Shown piece after piece: positions 6,755 through 15,377 of a stretch of DNA of 64,000 nucleotides (the first letter of the stretch is position 1; every line of letters begins with the position of its first letter). The notes beneath the pieces were generated by a model. That model made no database searches. It saw nothing but the letters and a program-made list of their open reading frames with translations, and was not told where the DNA came from. This DNA is from Thermostichus sp047462415 (GTDB lineage Bacteria > Cyanobacteriota > Cyanobacteriia > Thermostichales > Thermostichaceae). The stretch covers positions 1 through 64,000 of the forward strand of contig NZ_JANSJE010000002.1 in assembly GCF_047462415.1 (NCBI RefSeq), in the 5' to 3' direction. The position numbers and the translations under genes are program-made.

Positions 6755-9100
6755 ATGACGTCTCGGCAGCATCCGACGCGCTTGGGAGGGTCGATACCCC
6801 AAGGCAATTCAGGCTCCAGATCGACAAGGGGATCCCAGCCGTACTCCTCGCCCACTCCAAGACAAAGCCTTTCCGATTCCTCTCGGCATGCGCCGGCAAA
6901 GGCTCGACCTAGGGTGCTCCCCTTTCTAAACTTGCTGGTGATCCTGCTGGGATTTGGGACCGGCGCCCTGGTGGCCTGGGCAACCGCTCATCCCAACTGG
7001 GCCAGCCGCCTGCCGGCGCTCTTGCCGCCTCTGGCCGAGATCCCTGCCCCCCGCGCCCAGGCCAAGGCAGCCCAACAGCGCCCGTCCCTCCCCCAAGAGC
7101 CGCAACTGCAGCGGGATCCTTTTGCGTTGGATCCCTTGGCCAGCCTCTCCTACGTGCCCGCCATCATGTATCACGATGTGGTGGCTGGCCGCAAAGAGGT
7201 CTGGTTTGACACCACAGCGGCGGAGCTGCGGCAGCACTTTGAGGCCATCAAGCAGGCGGGGCTGACCCCCATCCACATCGACCAACTCTACAAACACCTG
7301 CGGGACGGGGATCCCTTACCGGAAAAAGCCATCCTGCTCACCTTCGACGACGCTTACCTGGGCCTGTACGAGAACGCCTACCCGCTGCTGAAGGAGTACA
7401 ACTACCCTGCCACCTATTTTGTGCAGACCGGCTTTGTCGGCGTGCCCACCAGCAAAGACCACTTCACCTGGGATCAGATGCGGGAGATGGATGCCAGCGG
7501 GCTGATTGACTTTGCCGCCCACACCGTCAACCATCCCCCCGACCTGCGGCTGCTGGACGATGCCCGCCTGCGGCGAGAGGTGTTGGACTGCAAGACCAAG
7601 CTGGAGCAGGAGCTGGGCCACCCCATCCACTACTTCGCCTATCCGGAAGGCAATCGGGACGAGCGGGTGAAGCAATACCTGGCGGAGGCGGGTTACTGGA
7701 TGGCCTTCACGATGGATCCCGGCTTTACGGGACAGTCGCCCAACTTGCTGGAGGTGCGCCGCTTTAACCAGTTTCGCCTCACCGAGGCCATTATCGGCGC
7801 CCGCACCTTCACCCTTGGCCGCAGCCCCGACTACTGGCTGGATGGGACGCAACCCTTGACCCTGACCGATGAGGTGATCGACAGGGTGCGGGTGCTAACC
7901 ATCCGCGGCGGACGGGCAGCTACAGTGCACGCGGAGCGGCGCTACGAGGTAAGAACCCTAGTCCAGCGCTACCAGGCCGATGCCGGCATTAACGGCAGCT
8001 TCTTCTCCATCCCTTGGATTAACTCGGCCAGCAACGTCATGGTGGGGCCAGTGATGGCCGCCAACCACAAGACTTTCATCCCCGGTCGCCCCGAAGACGA
8101 CAAGGTGGTGCGCGGTCGTCCCCTGGTGCTGCTGGGCAGGGATCGGCTGCGCTTTGTACCCTTTGATCCCGACACCATGACCCAGCTCGACAACCTTCGC
8201 CAGCTCATGCCGGATGTCACGGATCTGTTTGTGGCGGGCTTGTGGCTGGTTAAGGATGGCCGCGCCCTCTCTCCGAGGGAGATCGACTCGTTTCGCCTCT
8301 CCAGCGCCGCCGAGTTTCGCCCCCGCGCCTTTTTTGGCGTAGACAACCAGGATCAGGTGGTGATCGGGGTTACCAAAACCCACGTCAACGCCGCCATCCT
8401 GGCCAGCCTATTGCCCAAAATCGGGATCCGTGAGGCGGTGCTGCTGGACTCTGGCTTCAGCACCTCACTGGTCTACCAAGGGGAGATCCTCGCCACCGGC
8501 CATGCCGGCCCCAACCAGCCCAGCCGCCCTGTCCCCCACGCCATTTTGCTCTACGACCTGACCCGTCTGTGGAGGGAGGATCCCCGCCCGCAGGAAAGGG
8601 CCGCTTCCACAACCGATCGGGTGGAAGGGCTGGTGCAGCTTCTGCCGGCTAGCGACCAAGATGCAGCCAAAGCCTACCTGAACAGCGTTCTGGCCGGCCA
8701 GCGCACCCTCAAGCGGGGGGAGCGGGGCCCGGCCGTGGTGGCGGTGCAACTGGGCTTAAGCCGCCTGGCCGCTCAGCAGGGACGGCTGGATCTGCTCCCC
8801 TCTGGCCCTGATGGGGTATATGGCAATGAGGTGGCCCAGGCAGTGGCAGAGTTGCTGTTGGCCGAACCTGGGCTGGGCGAGACGGGATCCCCGCAAGCGA
8901 TCCCCACTCCCCTGGTGGCGGGAACGGCAACCCCATCCAGCGGCGGGGACGCCATCGATGCTCAACTGCTGCAACGGCTGCTGGAGCGGGTTAATCTCGC
9001 CCCGGCCTCTGTGTTGGTGGATACCCGTCTGGAGCGGCCAACTTGGCCTCTGGAGCACAAGCCGACCCGGAAGCTGCTGCCGAGAGCGGCTCTAGAGTAG
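6755..9100 (+). CDS. Membrane-anchored polysaccharide deacetylase / phosphodiester glycosidase-like / peptidoglycan-binding fusion
   Basis: The 781-residue protein begins with a Ser/Arg-rich cytoplasmic tail and one membrane helix (about 53-75). A NodB-type deacetylase domain follows (about 130-350), with TFDDAY (metal-binding Asp pair at 198-199) and HTVNH (His256 and His260). Next is a phosphodiester-glycosidase (NAGPA-like) domain (about 370-620) with GINGSFF, FRPRAFFGV and LLDSG; the usual LDGG glycine is replaced by Ser. Near 650-705 is a peptidoglycan-binding-1 pattern (LKRGERGPAVVAVQLGL, then DGVYG). It should act outside the plasma membrane on N-acetylated cell-wall or exopolysaccharide glycans. 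Start is ATG at 6755 behind GGGGAGGAGG. It converges with phnM, leaving 2 bases between stops. Confidence 0.85.
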   Translation: MTSRQHPTRLGGSIPQGNSGSRSTRGSQPYSSPTPRQSLSDSSRHAPAKARPRVLPFLNLLVILLGFGTGALVAWATAHPNWASRLPALLPPLAEIPAPRAQAKAAQQRPSLPQEPQLQRDPFALDPLASLSYVPAIMYHDVVAGRKEVWFDTTAAELRQHFEAIKQAGLTPIHIDQLYKHLRDGDPLPEKAILLTFDDAYLGLYENAYPLLKEYNYPATYFVQTGFVGVPTSKDHFTWDQMREMDASGLIDFAAHTVNHPPDLRLLDDARLRREVLDCKTKLEQELGHPIHYFAYPEGNRDERVKQYLAEAGYWMAFTMDPGFTGQSPNLLEVRRFNQFRLTEAIIGARTFTLGRSPDYWLDGTQPLTLTDEVIDRVRVLTIRGGRAATVHAERRYEVRTLVQRYQADAGINGSFFSIPWINSASNVMVGPVMAANHKTFIPGRPEDDKVVRGRPLVLLGRDRLRFVPFDPDTMTQLDNLRQLMPDVTDLFVAGLWLVKDGRALSPREIDSFRLSSAAEFRPRAFFGVDNQDQVVIGVTKTHVNAAILASLLPKIGIREAVLLDSGFSTSLVYQGEILATGHAGPNQPSRPVPHAILLYDLTRLWREDPRPQERAASTTDRVEGLVQLLPASDQDAAKAYLNSVLAGQRTLKRGERGPAVVAVQLGLSRLAAQQGRLDLLPSGPDGVYGNEVAQAVAELLLAEPGLGETGSPQAIPTPLVAGTATPSSGGDAIDAQLLQRLLERVNLAPASVLVDTRLERPTWPLEHKPTRKLLPRAALE

Positions 9101-9102
9101 AG

Positions 9103-10278
9103 TTAGGGGGCCTCGACTCTGGACCCAACTCCTTGGGGATCCAGCCCTCCCTGCCAACCTAGGCCATTGCGGAGAAAGACAGGTCTGCCGGCAACAAACA
9201 CGCCCATAACCCGGAAGGGCTTCTCCCGCAAGATCACCAGGTCGGCCCTCAGCCCTGGACAAAGAGCCCCCCGATCCTGGAGGCCAACGGCCTGGGCGGG
9301 GTTGCGGCTGACCAAGGCTATGGCCTGGGGCAACTCCAAAGCCTGCTTCTCCGCCAGGGCAAAGGCAGCTCTTAGCGCGGCAGCCGGCGAGTAGTCGGTG
9401 GCCAGAGCACCTAGGGATCCCGCCTTCAGGGCTTGCAGGGCGGAGAGATTGCCCACATGGGAGGATCCCCTAAGGGCGTTGGGGGCCCCCATGACCACCA
9501 GCAAGCCCAACTGTTGGGCTTCGCCAGCGGCCTCCAGCGTGACCGGGAACTCGCTAATCTTTACGCCCAGCTTGGCCATCAACTGAACCTTGTCAGAGGA
9601 ATCGTCGTCATGGGAAGCCAGCGTGACTCCCCGCTCTTTTGCCTGCTGGGCCAGCTCGGCAAGGGCAGGGAGAACTTCTAGCTGGGATGGGTTCCTGAGG
9701 CTGGCGGCAACCTCCTCAGGCTGCTGGCCCAGGTGACGGGCCATATAGCGAACGTAGTCTTCTAGGGTCGGGAACTGGCCTTGGCCAGGCGTGTGATCCA
9801 TAAACGAAAGGAGATCCACCCAACCTTGGCTGAGGGCGTGGCGAACGGCTGCTGCTCCCAAAGGGCGAGAGACTTCGTAGCGGGCATGGATCCGCAAGTC
9901 CAGCGACAAATGGGAACGCAGGGCAACCAATTGCTCGGCCAGGGCCAAAGCGGTCTCCGGGCTGCGCCAACCGGGCAGGCCCTCCCAAAAGGACAGGGTG
10001 ACAAAAGCAGTGGTCATGCCTGCTGCCAGAGCTCGGTTTTCCCAAACCTCCAGGGCCATCTCGGCAGCCAACTGTACCCCTGGCCGCGGCTCCAGCTCCG
10101 GCTCTAGGCTGTCGGCGTGGAGATCGATGACGCCAGGGACGAGGGTTAACCCCTGTAAAGGGATTCCTTCGTCCACCTGCCCTTCTCGAATCTCGGCAAT
10201 CGACTCCCCCTCCAGCCGCAGGGATCCCAGCTGGAGCACTTGGTCAGGGAGAACCAGCTTAAGTCCGGACAGCCACAT
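9103..10278 (-). CDS. phnM: Ribose 1-methylphosphonate 5-triphosphate diphosphatase
   Basis: PhnM removes pyrophosphate from 5-triphospho-ribose 1-phosphonate to give the 5-phospho substrate of the C-P lyase PhnJ. The 391-residue protein is an amidohydrolase with the metal motif DLHADSLE near residue 50, an ASHDDD motif near 225-230 and a LATDYSP segment near 315. Start ATG 10278 lies behind GGAGGAG and overlaps the end of phnL by 20 bases, which suggests translational coupling. It is the last gene of the operon. The longer frame upstream reads back into phnL and has no PhnM-like sequence. Confidence 0.93.
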   Translation of the reverse strand: MWLSGLKLVLPDQVLQLGSLRLEGESIAEIREGQVDEGIPLQGLTLVPGVIDLHADSLEPELEPRPGVQLAAEMALEVWENRALAAGMTTAFVTLSFWEGLPGWRSPETALALAEQLVALRSHLSLDLRIHARYEVSRPLGAAAVRHALSQGWVDLLSFMDHTPGQGQFPTLEDYVRYMARHLGQQPEEVAASLRNPSQLEVLPALAELAQQAKERGVTLASHDDDSSDKVQLMAKLGVKISEFPVTLEAAGEAQQLGLLVVMGAPNALRGSSHVGNLSALQALKAGSLGALATDYSPAAALRAAFALAEKQALELPQAIALVSRNPAQAVGLQDRGALCPGLRADLVILREKPFRVMGVFVAGRPVFLRNGLGWQGGLDPQGVGSRVEAP

Positions 10279-10954
10279 CTTGCTTCTCCTCCAGGTGGTA
10301 GGTTTTGTCCACCAAGCCCGCCACGTCTTCTGGCGAGTGGAAAACGCCAACAAGCGCAGTTCCCTGCTGCTTCAGAAGGCGAAGGCGCTCCCGCAGAGCT
10401 TTCCTGGCCCCTGCATCCAAGCTGGCCGTGGGCTCGTCCAGCAGCAGCAAGGGATAGGGATGAATGAGCGAGCGGGCCAGGTTGAGCTTTTGTTTTTCGC
10501 CCCCAGAGAAGCCCGTGGGGAAAGCCTCCAGTAACTCTGGCTTCAGGTTCAGCTCCAGGAGCAACTCTGCCGCCCGCTGCCGTGCTCGGCTTTCTTCTAC
10601 ACCTCGCCACAGCAGCGGCTCCGCCACCAGCTCCAGGGCGGTGGTGCGGGGTCGGGGATCCAGAAACTGGCTGACATAGCCGATGTGCTCCCGCCGGATC
10701 CACAAGATCTCGCGATCCCCCAAACGCGCCAGATCCACCCTTCCGCGAGGAGTCTGCAGAAGGATCTGCCCCCCTGTGGGACAGTAGCTGCGATAGAGCG
10801 TCCGCAACAGGGAAGACTTGCCGGCGCCATTGGGGCCCTCTAGGAGCAGCAACTCCCCTGCTTGTAGGGAGAAGCTCACCTGTCTGAAAGCCAGAACTTC
10901 CCGTCCCAGCCGGTGCAGGAAAAACCGCTTTTCCAAATCGATAACTTGCAGCAT
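10259..10954 (-). CDS. phnL: C-P lyase system ATP-binding protein PhnL
   Basis: PhnL is one of two ABC-type ATPases associated with the C-P lyase core complex. It works with PhnI in forming the ribose 1-phosphonate triphosphate, or in energising the complex; it is not a transport subunit. The 231-residue protein has Walker A GPNGAGKSS, the inserted RREHIGYVSQF Q-loop region, signature FSGGEKQK and Walker B LLLLDEP. The length matches the family. ATG 10954 is preferred: it starts 4 bases downstream of the phnK stop. An upstream GTG at 10975 would overlap phnK. Confidence 0.92.
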   Translation of the reverse strand: MLQVIDLEKRFFLHRLGREVLAFRQVSFSLQAGELLLLEGPNGAGKSSLLRTLYRSYCPTGGQILLQTPRGRVDLARLGDREILWIRREHIGYVSQFLDPRPRTTALELVAEPLLWRGVEESRARQRAAELLLELNLKPELLEAFPTGFSGGEKQKLNLARSLIHPYPLLLLDEPTASLDAGARKALRERLRLLKQQGTALVGVFHSPEDVAGLVDKTYHLEEKQDVAVRT

Positions 10955-10958
10955 CTCT

Positions 10959-11726
10959 CTACAGCCTTGCGGCAACCAAATCCTGAGTAAAGGGGTGGCG
11001 GGGATCCTCCAGCACTTGGTCGGCGAGGCCTTCTTCTACCACCTCTCCTTGGTGCAAAACCACAATGCGATCCGCCAATGCCCGTACCACCGAGAGATCG
11101 TGGCTAACCAAAATCAGACTCATCCCCAACTGCCGCTTGAGGCGGCGTAGGGTGTCCAAGAAGGTTGCCTGCACCAGCAAATCTAAGCCAGTCGTTGGCT
11201 CGTCCAAGAGGATGGCCGTTGGCTCTTGAGCCAAGGCTTTGGCAATCTGCACCCGCTGCCGCTCCCCTCCCGAAAGGAAAGTAGGCGGATCCCCAGCCCG
11301 CTCCAGGGGGAAGTCTGCCCTCTCCAAAGCTGCCTGCGCTTCCTTTTGCAAAACCCCAAATCGTCGTTCCCCCTTGAGCACAAGGGGCTCAGCAACATTG
11401 GTTAGGGCGGCAAAGCCCATGCGCAGGGCCTGGGCAGCTTCTTGATAAACCATGGCCAAGTGGCGCCGCGCCGCAGGTCGCTCGTAGGGAGAAAGCGACA
11501 GCAGATTACACCCCTCCCAGCCGGGGATGTTGAGCCAGTATTCCCCTTGCGCCATCTCCTGGAGATAGAGAATTCTCAAAAGGGTGCTCTTGCCGCTGCC
11601 AGAAGCCCCCACCACCCCCAGCACCTCCTGAGGATAGAGCTTGAGGCTGACGTTCTTGAGGGCCCAGCGATCCCCGTAGGCTTTCCAAACCTTGACCAGT
11701 TCCAGCAAAGGCCTTTCTTCAACCAT
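10959..11726 (-). CDS. phnK: C-P lyase system ATP-binding protein PhnK
   Basis: PhnK is the ABC-type ATPase that docks on the PhnJ subunits of the PhnGHIJ core. The 255-residue protein has Walker A GASGSGKST, signature LSGGERQR, Walker B AILLDEP and the switch histidine in LVSHD. It also has the long segment between Walker A and the signature (CNLLSLSPYERPAARR) that marks PhnK rather than oligopeptide ABC ATPases. Start ATG 11726 overlaps the 3' end of phnJ by 8 bases. It is part of phnCDEGHIJKLM. Confidence 0.92.
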   Translation of the reverse strand: MVEERPLLELVKVWKAYGDRWALKNVSLKLYPQEVLGVVGASGSGKSTLLRILYLQEMAQGEYWLNIPGWEGCNLLSLSPYERPAARRHLAMVYQEAAQALRMGFAALTNVAEPLVLKGERRFGVLQKEAQAALERADFPLERAGDPPTFLSGGERQRVQIAKALAQEPTAILLDEPTTGLDLLVQATFLDTLRRLKRQLGMSLILVSHDLSVVRALADRIVVLHQGEVVEEGLADQVLEDPRHPFTQDLVAARL

Positions 11727-12585
11727 GCTGCTTCTCCCCAAATAAAGGCCCACTTTCTTTGCCAGCTAGGAGTTTTTCCATATAGCCCTGGTCGGAGATC
11801 TCGTAGGCCAAGCTGCCATCCTCCTGGGGAATGGCGTTGAGAAAGACGTGGCGGCAACCCGTGCGGCGGCAGGATCCCACAATGGGTTCCGGCTGGAAGG
11901 GTCGATCCACAAAGGCCAGAGGTTCTACCTGCGTGTAAGGGGGGACAGCGTAGATCCGCTTTTCCCGACCGGCGCCAAAGAGCGTGATGTGGGCTGCCTG
12001 GTGCAGCTTGGGCAGATCCCAGCGGGGCAGGGGACTGGGATCCATCACATAGCGGCCGTGCACCAGAACGGGATAGGCTGCTCCCTTGCGGCTGTGGCCG
12101 TAGTGCAAGTGTTCTTCAAACAGGTCCACCCAAAGCAGGCTGTAGTCCCCCAAGGCATGCAGCTCCCGCGCCTTGGCATCGGAAGGCTCCACGTAGCGCA
12201 GGGGCTCAGGGATCGGGACTTGCAGGATCAAGATTTGTCCTTCTTGCAGTCGCTCCTCCGGGATGCGGTGACGGCTTTGGATGAGGGTTGCTTCCAAAGC
12301 ATCGGTGGTGGTTCGAGCTCCGCTGACGTGGGCAATGAAGCGGCGCAAGTTGGCAGCATTAACCGAGTCATCCGCTCCTTGGTCGATGACCTTCACCACA
12401 TCTTCCGGCCCCACGAGGCTGAGGGTAAGCTGCAGGCCGCCCGTGCCCCAGCCGCGGGCTAGGGGCATCTCTCGGCTGGCAAAGGGAACTTGATATGCCG
12501 GTATGGCCAGAGCCTTGAGAACCTTGCGCCGAATTTCTCGCTTGGCTTCAGGATCCAAGTAGGCGTAGCTATGCTTAGGGTTCAA
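11719..12585 (-). CDS. phnJ: Alpha-D-ribose 1-methylphosphonate 5-phosphate C-P lyase (unusual cysteine set)
   Basis: PhnJ is the radical-SAM-type enzyme that breaks the C-P bond. The 288-residue protein aligns along its whole length with E. coli PhnJ as I remember it: YQVPFASREMPLARGWGTGG (35-54 region), VIDQGADDS, LQVPIPEPLRY, GRYVMDPSP and LFGAGREKRIYAVPP are all present. The C-terminal cysteine motifs are not. E. coli uses Cys241, Cys244 and Cys266 for the Fe-S cluster and Cys272 as the thiyl residue. Here the only cysteines in the whole protein are 239 and 244 (SCRRTGC). The positions matching Cys266 and Cys272 are Ile263 and Met269 (ISDQGYM). The reading frame continues normally, so this is not a frameshift. 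Start ATG 12585 overlaps phnI by 11 bases. Confidence 0.9.
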   Translation of the reverse strand: MNPKHSYAYLDPEAKREIRRKVLKALAIPAYQVPFASREMPLARGWGTGGLQLTLSLVGPEDVVKVIDQGADDSVNAANLRRFIAHVSGARTTTDALEATLIQSRHRIPEERLQEGQILILQVPIPEPLRYVEPSDAKARELHALGDYSLLWVDLFEEHLHYGHSRKGAAYPVLVHGRYVMDPSPLPRWDLPKLHQAAHITLFGAGREKRIYAVPPYTQVEPLAFVDRPFQPEPIVGSCRRTGCRHVFLNAIPQEDGSLAYEISDQGYMEKLLAGKESGPLFGEKQHG

Positions 12586-13591
12586 GAGCAGCCTCCTGAT
12601 GGCTCATCCAATTGCTGAAGAACGTTACATAGTGAGGCAGTTTGTAGTGCAGGGCAAAGCCCGAAGCCTCCACGGGATCCGTGTGTACCAGAACAAACTC
12701 CTCGCTGCGGGCCGGATGGGTGGGGCGATCCATCTCCAAATCCAACATTGCGCCCGCGATAACCCGCCCCTCGTTCCAGCCCAAGCTGGCAGCAAAGCCT
12801 AAGCGGTATCCCTTCTCCCCATGCCCGACGACTTCTGCAAAGGCCAAGCGGATCCGCCCCAGGCGAAAGCTGCCTCCCCGCACCGGGTGGATAGCCCGCA
12901 CCTCGAGATAGCCCACCCCCAACTCCGCCACTGTTGGGTGGGTGTGGACGTTGTAGGCCCGCATGGCGCTGTAGGCGAGGGCCAGGAGTCCTCCGGTGTC
13001 CCCTCGCGCCAAAGCTTGCAGGCGATGGGCTCTTGGCGCCGGAAACAGCAGCGGCTGCCGCGTTAGATCCGGGATCTCTTCCTCTAAGTCTTTCTCTGCC
13101 ACTGGATCTTCTTCCAGCAGGCCTTGCTCTTTTAGCCAGGTTCGCACCGAAGGGTAGCGCTGGGGAGCAGCCGTGGTCTCTGGCTCCACCCCTTGGGTTC
13201 CGGAAAAACCCAGCAGACGCAGGCTGTAGTCGAGGGTGGGGCCGAGGACTTGGCCGCCGGGAATGCTCTTGAAGGCTGAAGAAAGCCGTCGCACCAGGAG
13301 CAAATCTTCTTTTTTCTGAAGCTGCGCTTTGCCCAGGCGAGGAAGGGTAGTTCGATGAGCTCGCAAAAGCAGCAGCGCTTCGTAGAGATCGCCCCCTGTC
13401 TGGGCCAAGGCCTCAGCAGCCAGCTCTGGAGCCCAGAGGCCAGCTTCCGCCATCACCTGATCCAAAAGATAGGGCAAGTAGCTGGCCAGGCCCTTACTCG
13501 ACTGACCTGCCCCCCTCGGCAACAATTCGCGAAAAAGGGCTTCGGCATTGAGAATGGCCTCCTGACTGCCCCGCGCCACCACGTAGCCCAT
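12575..13591 (-). CDS. phnI: C-P lyase core complex subunit PhnI (nucleosidase/phosphonate transfer)
   Basis: PhnI, with PhnG, H and L, displaces adenine from ATP with phosphonate to form ribose 1-phosphonate 5-triphosphate. The 338-residue product has the family N-terminus MGYVVARG, a central DYSLRLLGF region, HTHPTVAELGVGYLEV and a C-terminal LPHYVTFFSNWMSHQEAALE. The length is close to the E. coli protein (354). ATG 13591 overlaps the phnH stop in a TGATG arrangement. The frame is open much further upstream to 14266, but that part is the antisense-like shadow of phnH/phnG. Confidence 0.93.
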   Translation of the reverse strand: MGYVVARGSQEAILNAEALFRELLPRGAGQSSKGLASYLPYLLDQVMAEAGLWAPELAAEALAQTGGDLYEALLLLRAHRTTLPRLGKAQLQKKEDLLLVRRLSSAFKSIPGGQVLGPTLDYSLRLLGFSGTQGVEPETTAAPQRYPSVRTWLKEQGLLEEDPVAEKDLEEEIPDLTRQPLLFPAPRAHRLQALARGDTGGLLALAYSAMRAYNVHTHPTVAELGVGYLEVRAIHPVRGGSFRLGRIRLAFAEVVGHGEKGYRLGFAASLGWNEGRVIAGAMLDLEMDRPTHPARSEEFVLVHTDPVEASGFALHYKLPHYVTFFSNWMSHQEAALEP

Positions 13592-14133
13592 CAACCCACC
13601 TCCACACTTCGCGGTATGCCTACTACATGCTGCCCGTCGGTAAGCAAGATGTCCACTCCCAAAGGGTAGGCCGAGATCTGGGAGCGCAGCCGCCAAAAAG
13701 CAGGGGGCAAATCCACAGCCAAGCACACCTCCCCAGCAATGCCGGGGCCCCTGAAGACAAGAGGGGATCCCTGGCCCCAGCCAGTTCCCAGGATGAGAGT
13801 TGCCCCGCTCTCCGGCTCCAGGTAGGTGCCCCTCTTGAGAAGCGAGAGGGTTTCCCAACCGGCAGGCAAATCCGCCAGCCGCTCGGCAAAGACGAAGTCC
13901 GCCGCCTCCAAGGCCACAGGCCGGGGAGCCTGACCGCGCAGATCTAAGAGCAGCCAGTCTGGCGCCCAAACCCCCACATTCCCATCCACCAGGGTAATCG
14001 CAATGAGGCGGAAGGCTTGGCGCAGCGAGTGAGCTGGCAAGCGCCAAAGCCGGCCAGGGTAGCTCAGCGCCATCACCAAGGTTCGGAAGACCTGTTGGCT
14101 TTGCCGTTCGGCTGCGGGCATGGGCACGCTCAT
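13591..14133 (-). CDS. phnH: C-P lyase core complex subunit PhnH
   Basis: PhnH is a small PLP-transferase-fold subunit, without PLP, of the PhnGHIJ core and is needed for phosphonate activation. The 180-residue product has the family pattern QQVFRTLVMALSYPGRL near the N-terminus, TLVDGNVGVW, and a GTYLEPESGATLIL segment. The C-terminus has the PLGVDILLTDG motif that is typical of PhnH. ATG 14133 overlaps the phnG stop by 4 bases (ATGA), and its own stop overlaps the phnI start. Confidence 0.9.
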   Translation of the reverse strand: MSVPMPAAERQSQQVFRTLVMALSYPGRLWRLPAHSLRQAFRLIAITLVDGNVGVWAPDWLLLDLRGQAPRPVALEAADFVFAERLADLPAGWETLSLLKRGTYLEPESGATLILGTGWGQGSPLVFRGPGIAGEVCLAVDLPPAFWRLRSQISAYPLGVDILLTDGQHVVGIPRSVEVG

Positions 14134-14555
14134 AGCGTCTCCACCTCCAAGCGCGTGGTGGCCACCTTGCGCCAGAGGCGCTCATCCTTCTCCTGGAGAT
14201 GTTCCTGAGCTTCCAGGGCCAAGGCCTGGATCCGATCTTCAGCAATCCCCGCTTGCAACGCGGCATCCAGGTAAGCCAGGGAGCGGGCCAGGCGCGGCCG
14301 TTCCCCCAGCACTATTCCATAGCCTTCCACTCCCTTTCGGGGGAAGCGCAGCCAAACCTCGTAAACCAAGACTTCTCCCAGATAAAACGGCGTACCGCTG
14401 CGCGAGTCCTGGAAGGGGAGCAACAGCAGGCCCGCTCCTTCCTTCAGCTTCTGGCTAGCTCCCAGAGCGGGCCGTACCTCCCGCGCCAGAGCCACAACTG
14501 TCTTTTCGGGAGCCTCCTGCAGCAGCTCCAGGATTTCAAGAGCCTGCACCCTCAC
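14130..14555 (-). CDS. phnG: C-P lyase core complex subunit PhnG
   Basis: The 141-residue product fits PhnG (about 150 residues): PGRLG-like elements are replaced by EILELLQEAPEKTVVALA at the start, followed by PFQDSRSGTPFYLGEVLVYE and GYGIVLGERP. The Gly-Tyr-Gly segment and the acidic helix near the end match the family. PhnG dimerises around PhnI in the core. It starts with ATG at 14555, only 3 bases after the phnE stop. The assignment rests on pattern and on its fixed place between phnE and phnH. Confidence 0.88.
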   Translation of the reverse strand: MRVQALEILELLQEAPEKTVVALAREVRPALGASQKLKEGAGLLLLPFQDSRSGTPFYLGEVLVYEVWLRFPRKGVEGYGIVLGERPRLARSLAYLDAALQAGIAEDRIQALALEAQEHLQEKDERLWRKVATTRLEVETL

Positions 14556-14558
14556 CTC

Positions 14559-15377
14559 CTATACCAGGGATTGGCGAATTCGCGCCGAGACCTTGTCGAT
14601 TGTAAACACGGTTAGCAGGATGAGCAAAATGATGGTGGCGGCGTCCTGAAAGCGGAAGGCCCGCACCGTCTGCATCAGATCGAAGCCGATGCCACCAGCT
14701 CCCACCAAGCCCAAGACTGTTGCCGAGCGCACATTGACCTCAAACAGGTAGAGCGTCACCGAGTAGAAAGCTGGGGCCACCTGCGGCCAAAAGCCATAGA
14801 CAAGAACCAGCAGAGGATGGGAGCCCGTAGCCCTCACGGCCTCCACCTGGCCCATATCCACCGTCTCAATGGCCTCGGAGAGCAACTTGCCTGCCACTCC
14901 AGCCGTGTGCAGCGTCAACGCCATGATCCCTGGGAGAGGCCCCAAGCCAATGGCAGCCACAAAAACCAGGGCCAAAACCAGCTCGTTGAGTCCCCTGAGG
15001 ATATCCATCAGCCCGCGGACAGCCAGATAGACCACAGGAGAGCGGATGACATTTTTGGATCCCAGGAAGGCCAAGGGAAGCACAAGGAAGGTGGCCAGAA
15101 AAGTGCCCCAGAAAGCCATGATCAGGGTCTGGAGCAAAGAGTAAAGAAAAGCTGGCAGAAAGTGCAGGCTGGGCGGAAAGAAGCGAGCGACAAAGACAGC
15201 ACTCCTCCCCAACCCAGCCAGCAACTTGACTGGTGAGATCTCAGCCGGCACCGCCGTCAGCAGGAGAGCCAGAAGGATCATCCCAACTAGGAGAACACCG
15301 AGGCGATCTCTCCGTTTGAGCTCTGCCGGTAAGGGGGGCAGTTTCTTAGAGTTGGCACTCAGGTTGCTTAAGAGCAT
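14559..15377 (-). CDS. phnE: Phosphonate ABC transporter permease
   Basis: PhnE forms the membrane channel of the phosphonate importer. The protein of about 272 residues has a cytoplasmic N-terminus, one leading hydrophobic segment (VLLVGMILLALLLTAV), then five further segments. It carries the permease EAA loop (EAVRATGSHPLLVLVYGFWPQ), which contacts PhnC. The last helix contains FRFQDAATIILLILLTVFTID, typical of PhnE. ATG 15377 overlaps the end of phnD by 32 bases; there is no better start after the phnD stop. A GTG/TTG further upstream would only extend into phnD. Confidence 0.9.
   Translation of the reverse strand: MLLSNLSANSKKLPPLPAELKRRDRLGVLLVGMILLALLLTAVPAEISPVKLLAGLGRSAVFVARFFPPSLHFLPAFLYSLLQTLIMAFWGTFLATFLVLPLAFLGSKNVIRSPVVYLAVRGLMDILRGLNELVLALVFVAAIGLGPLPGIMALTLHTAGVAGKLLSEAIETVDMGQVEAVRATGSHPLLVLVYGFWPQVAPAFYSVTLYLFEVNVRSATVLGLVGAGGIGFDLMQTVRAFRFQDAATIILLILLTVFTIDKVSARIRQSLV

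Noticed and set aside
13592..14266. Upstream extension of the phnI frame to a 563-residue protein
   Set aside because: The extra 225 residues overlap phnH and phnG in another frame and have no protein-like composition; phnI starts at 13591 in a TGATG overlap.
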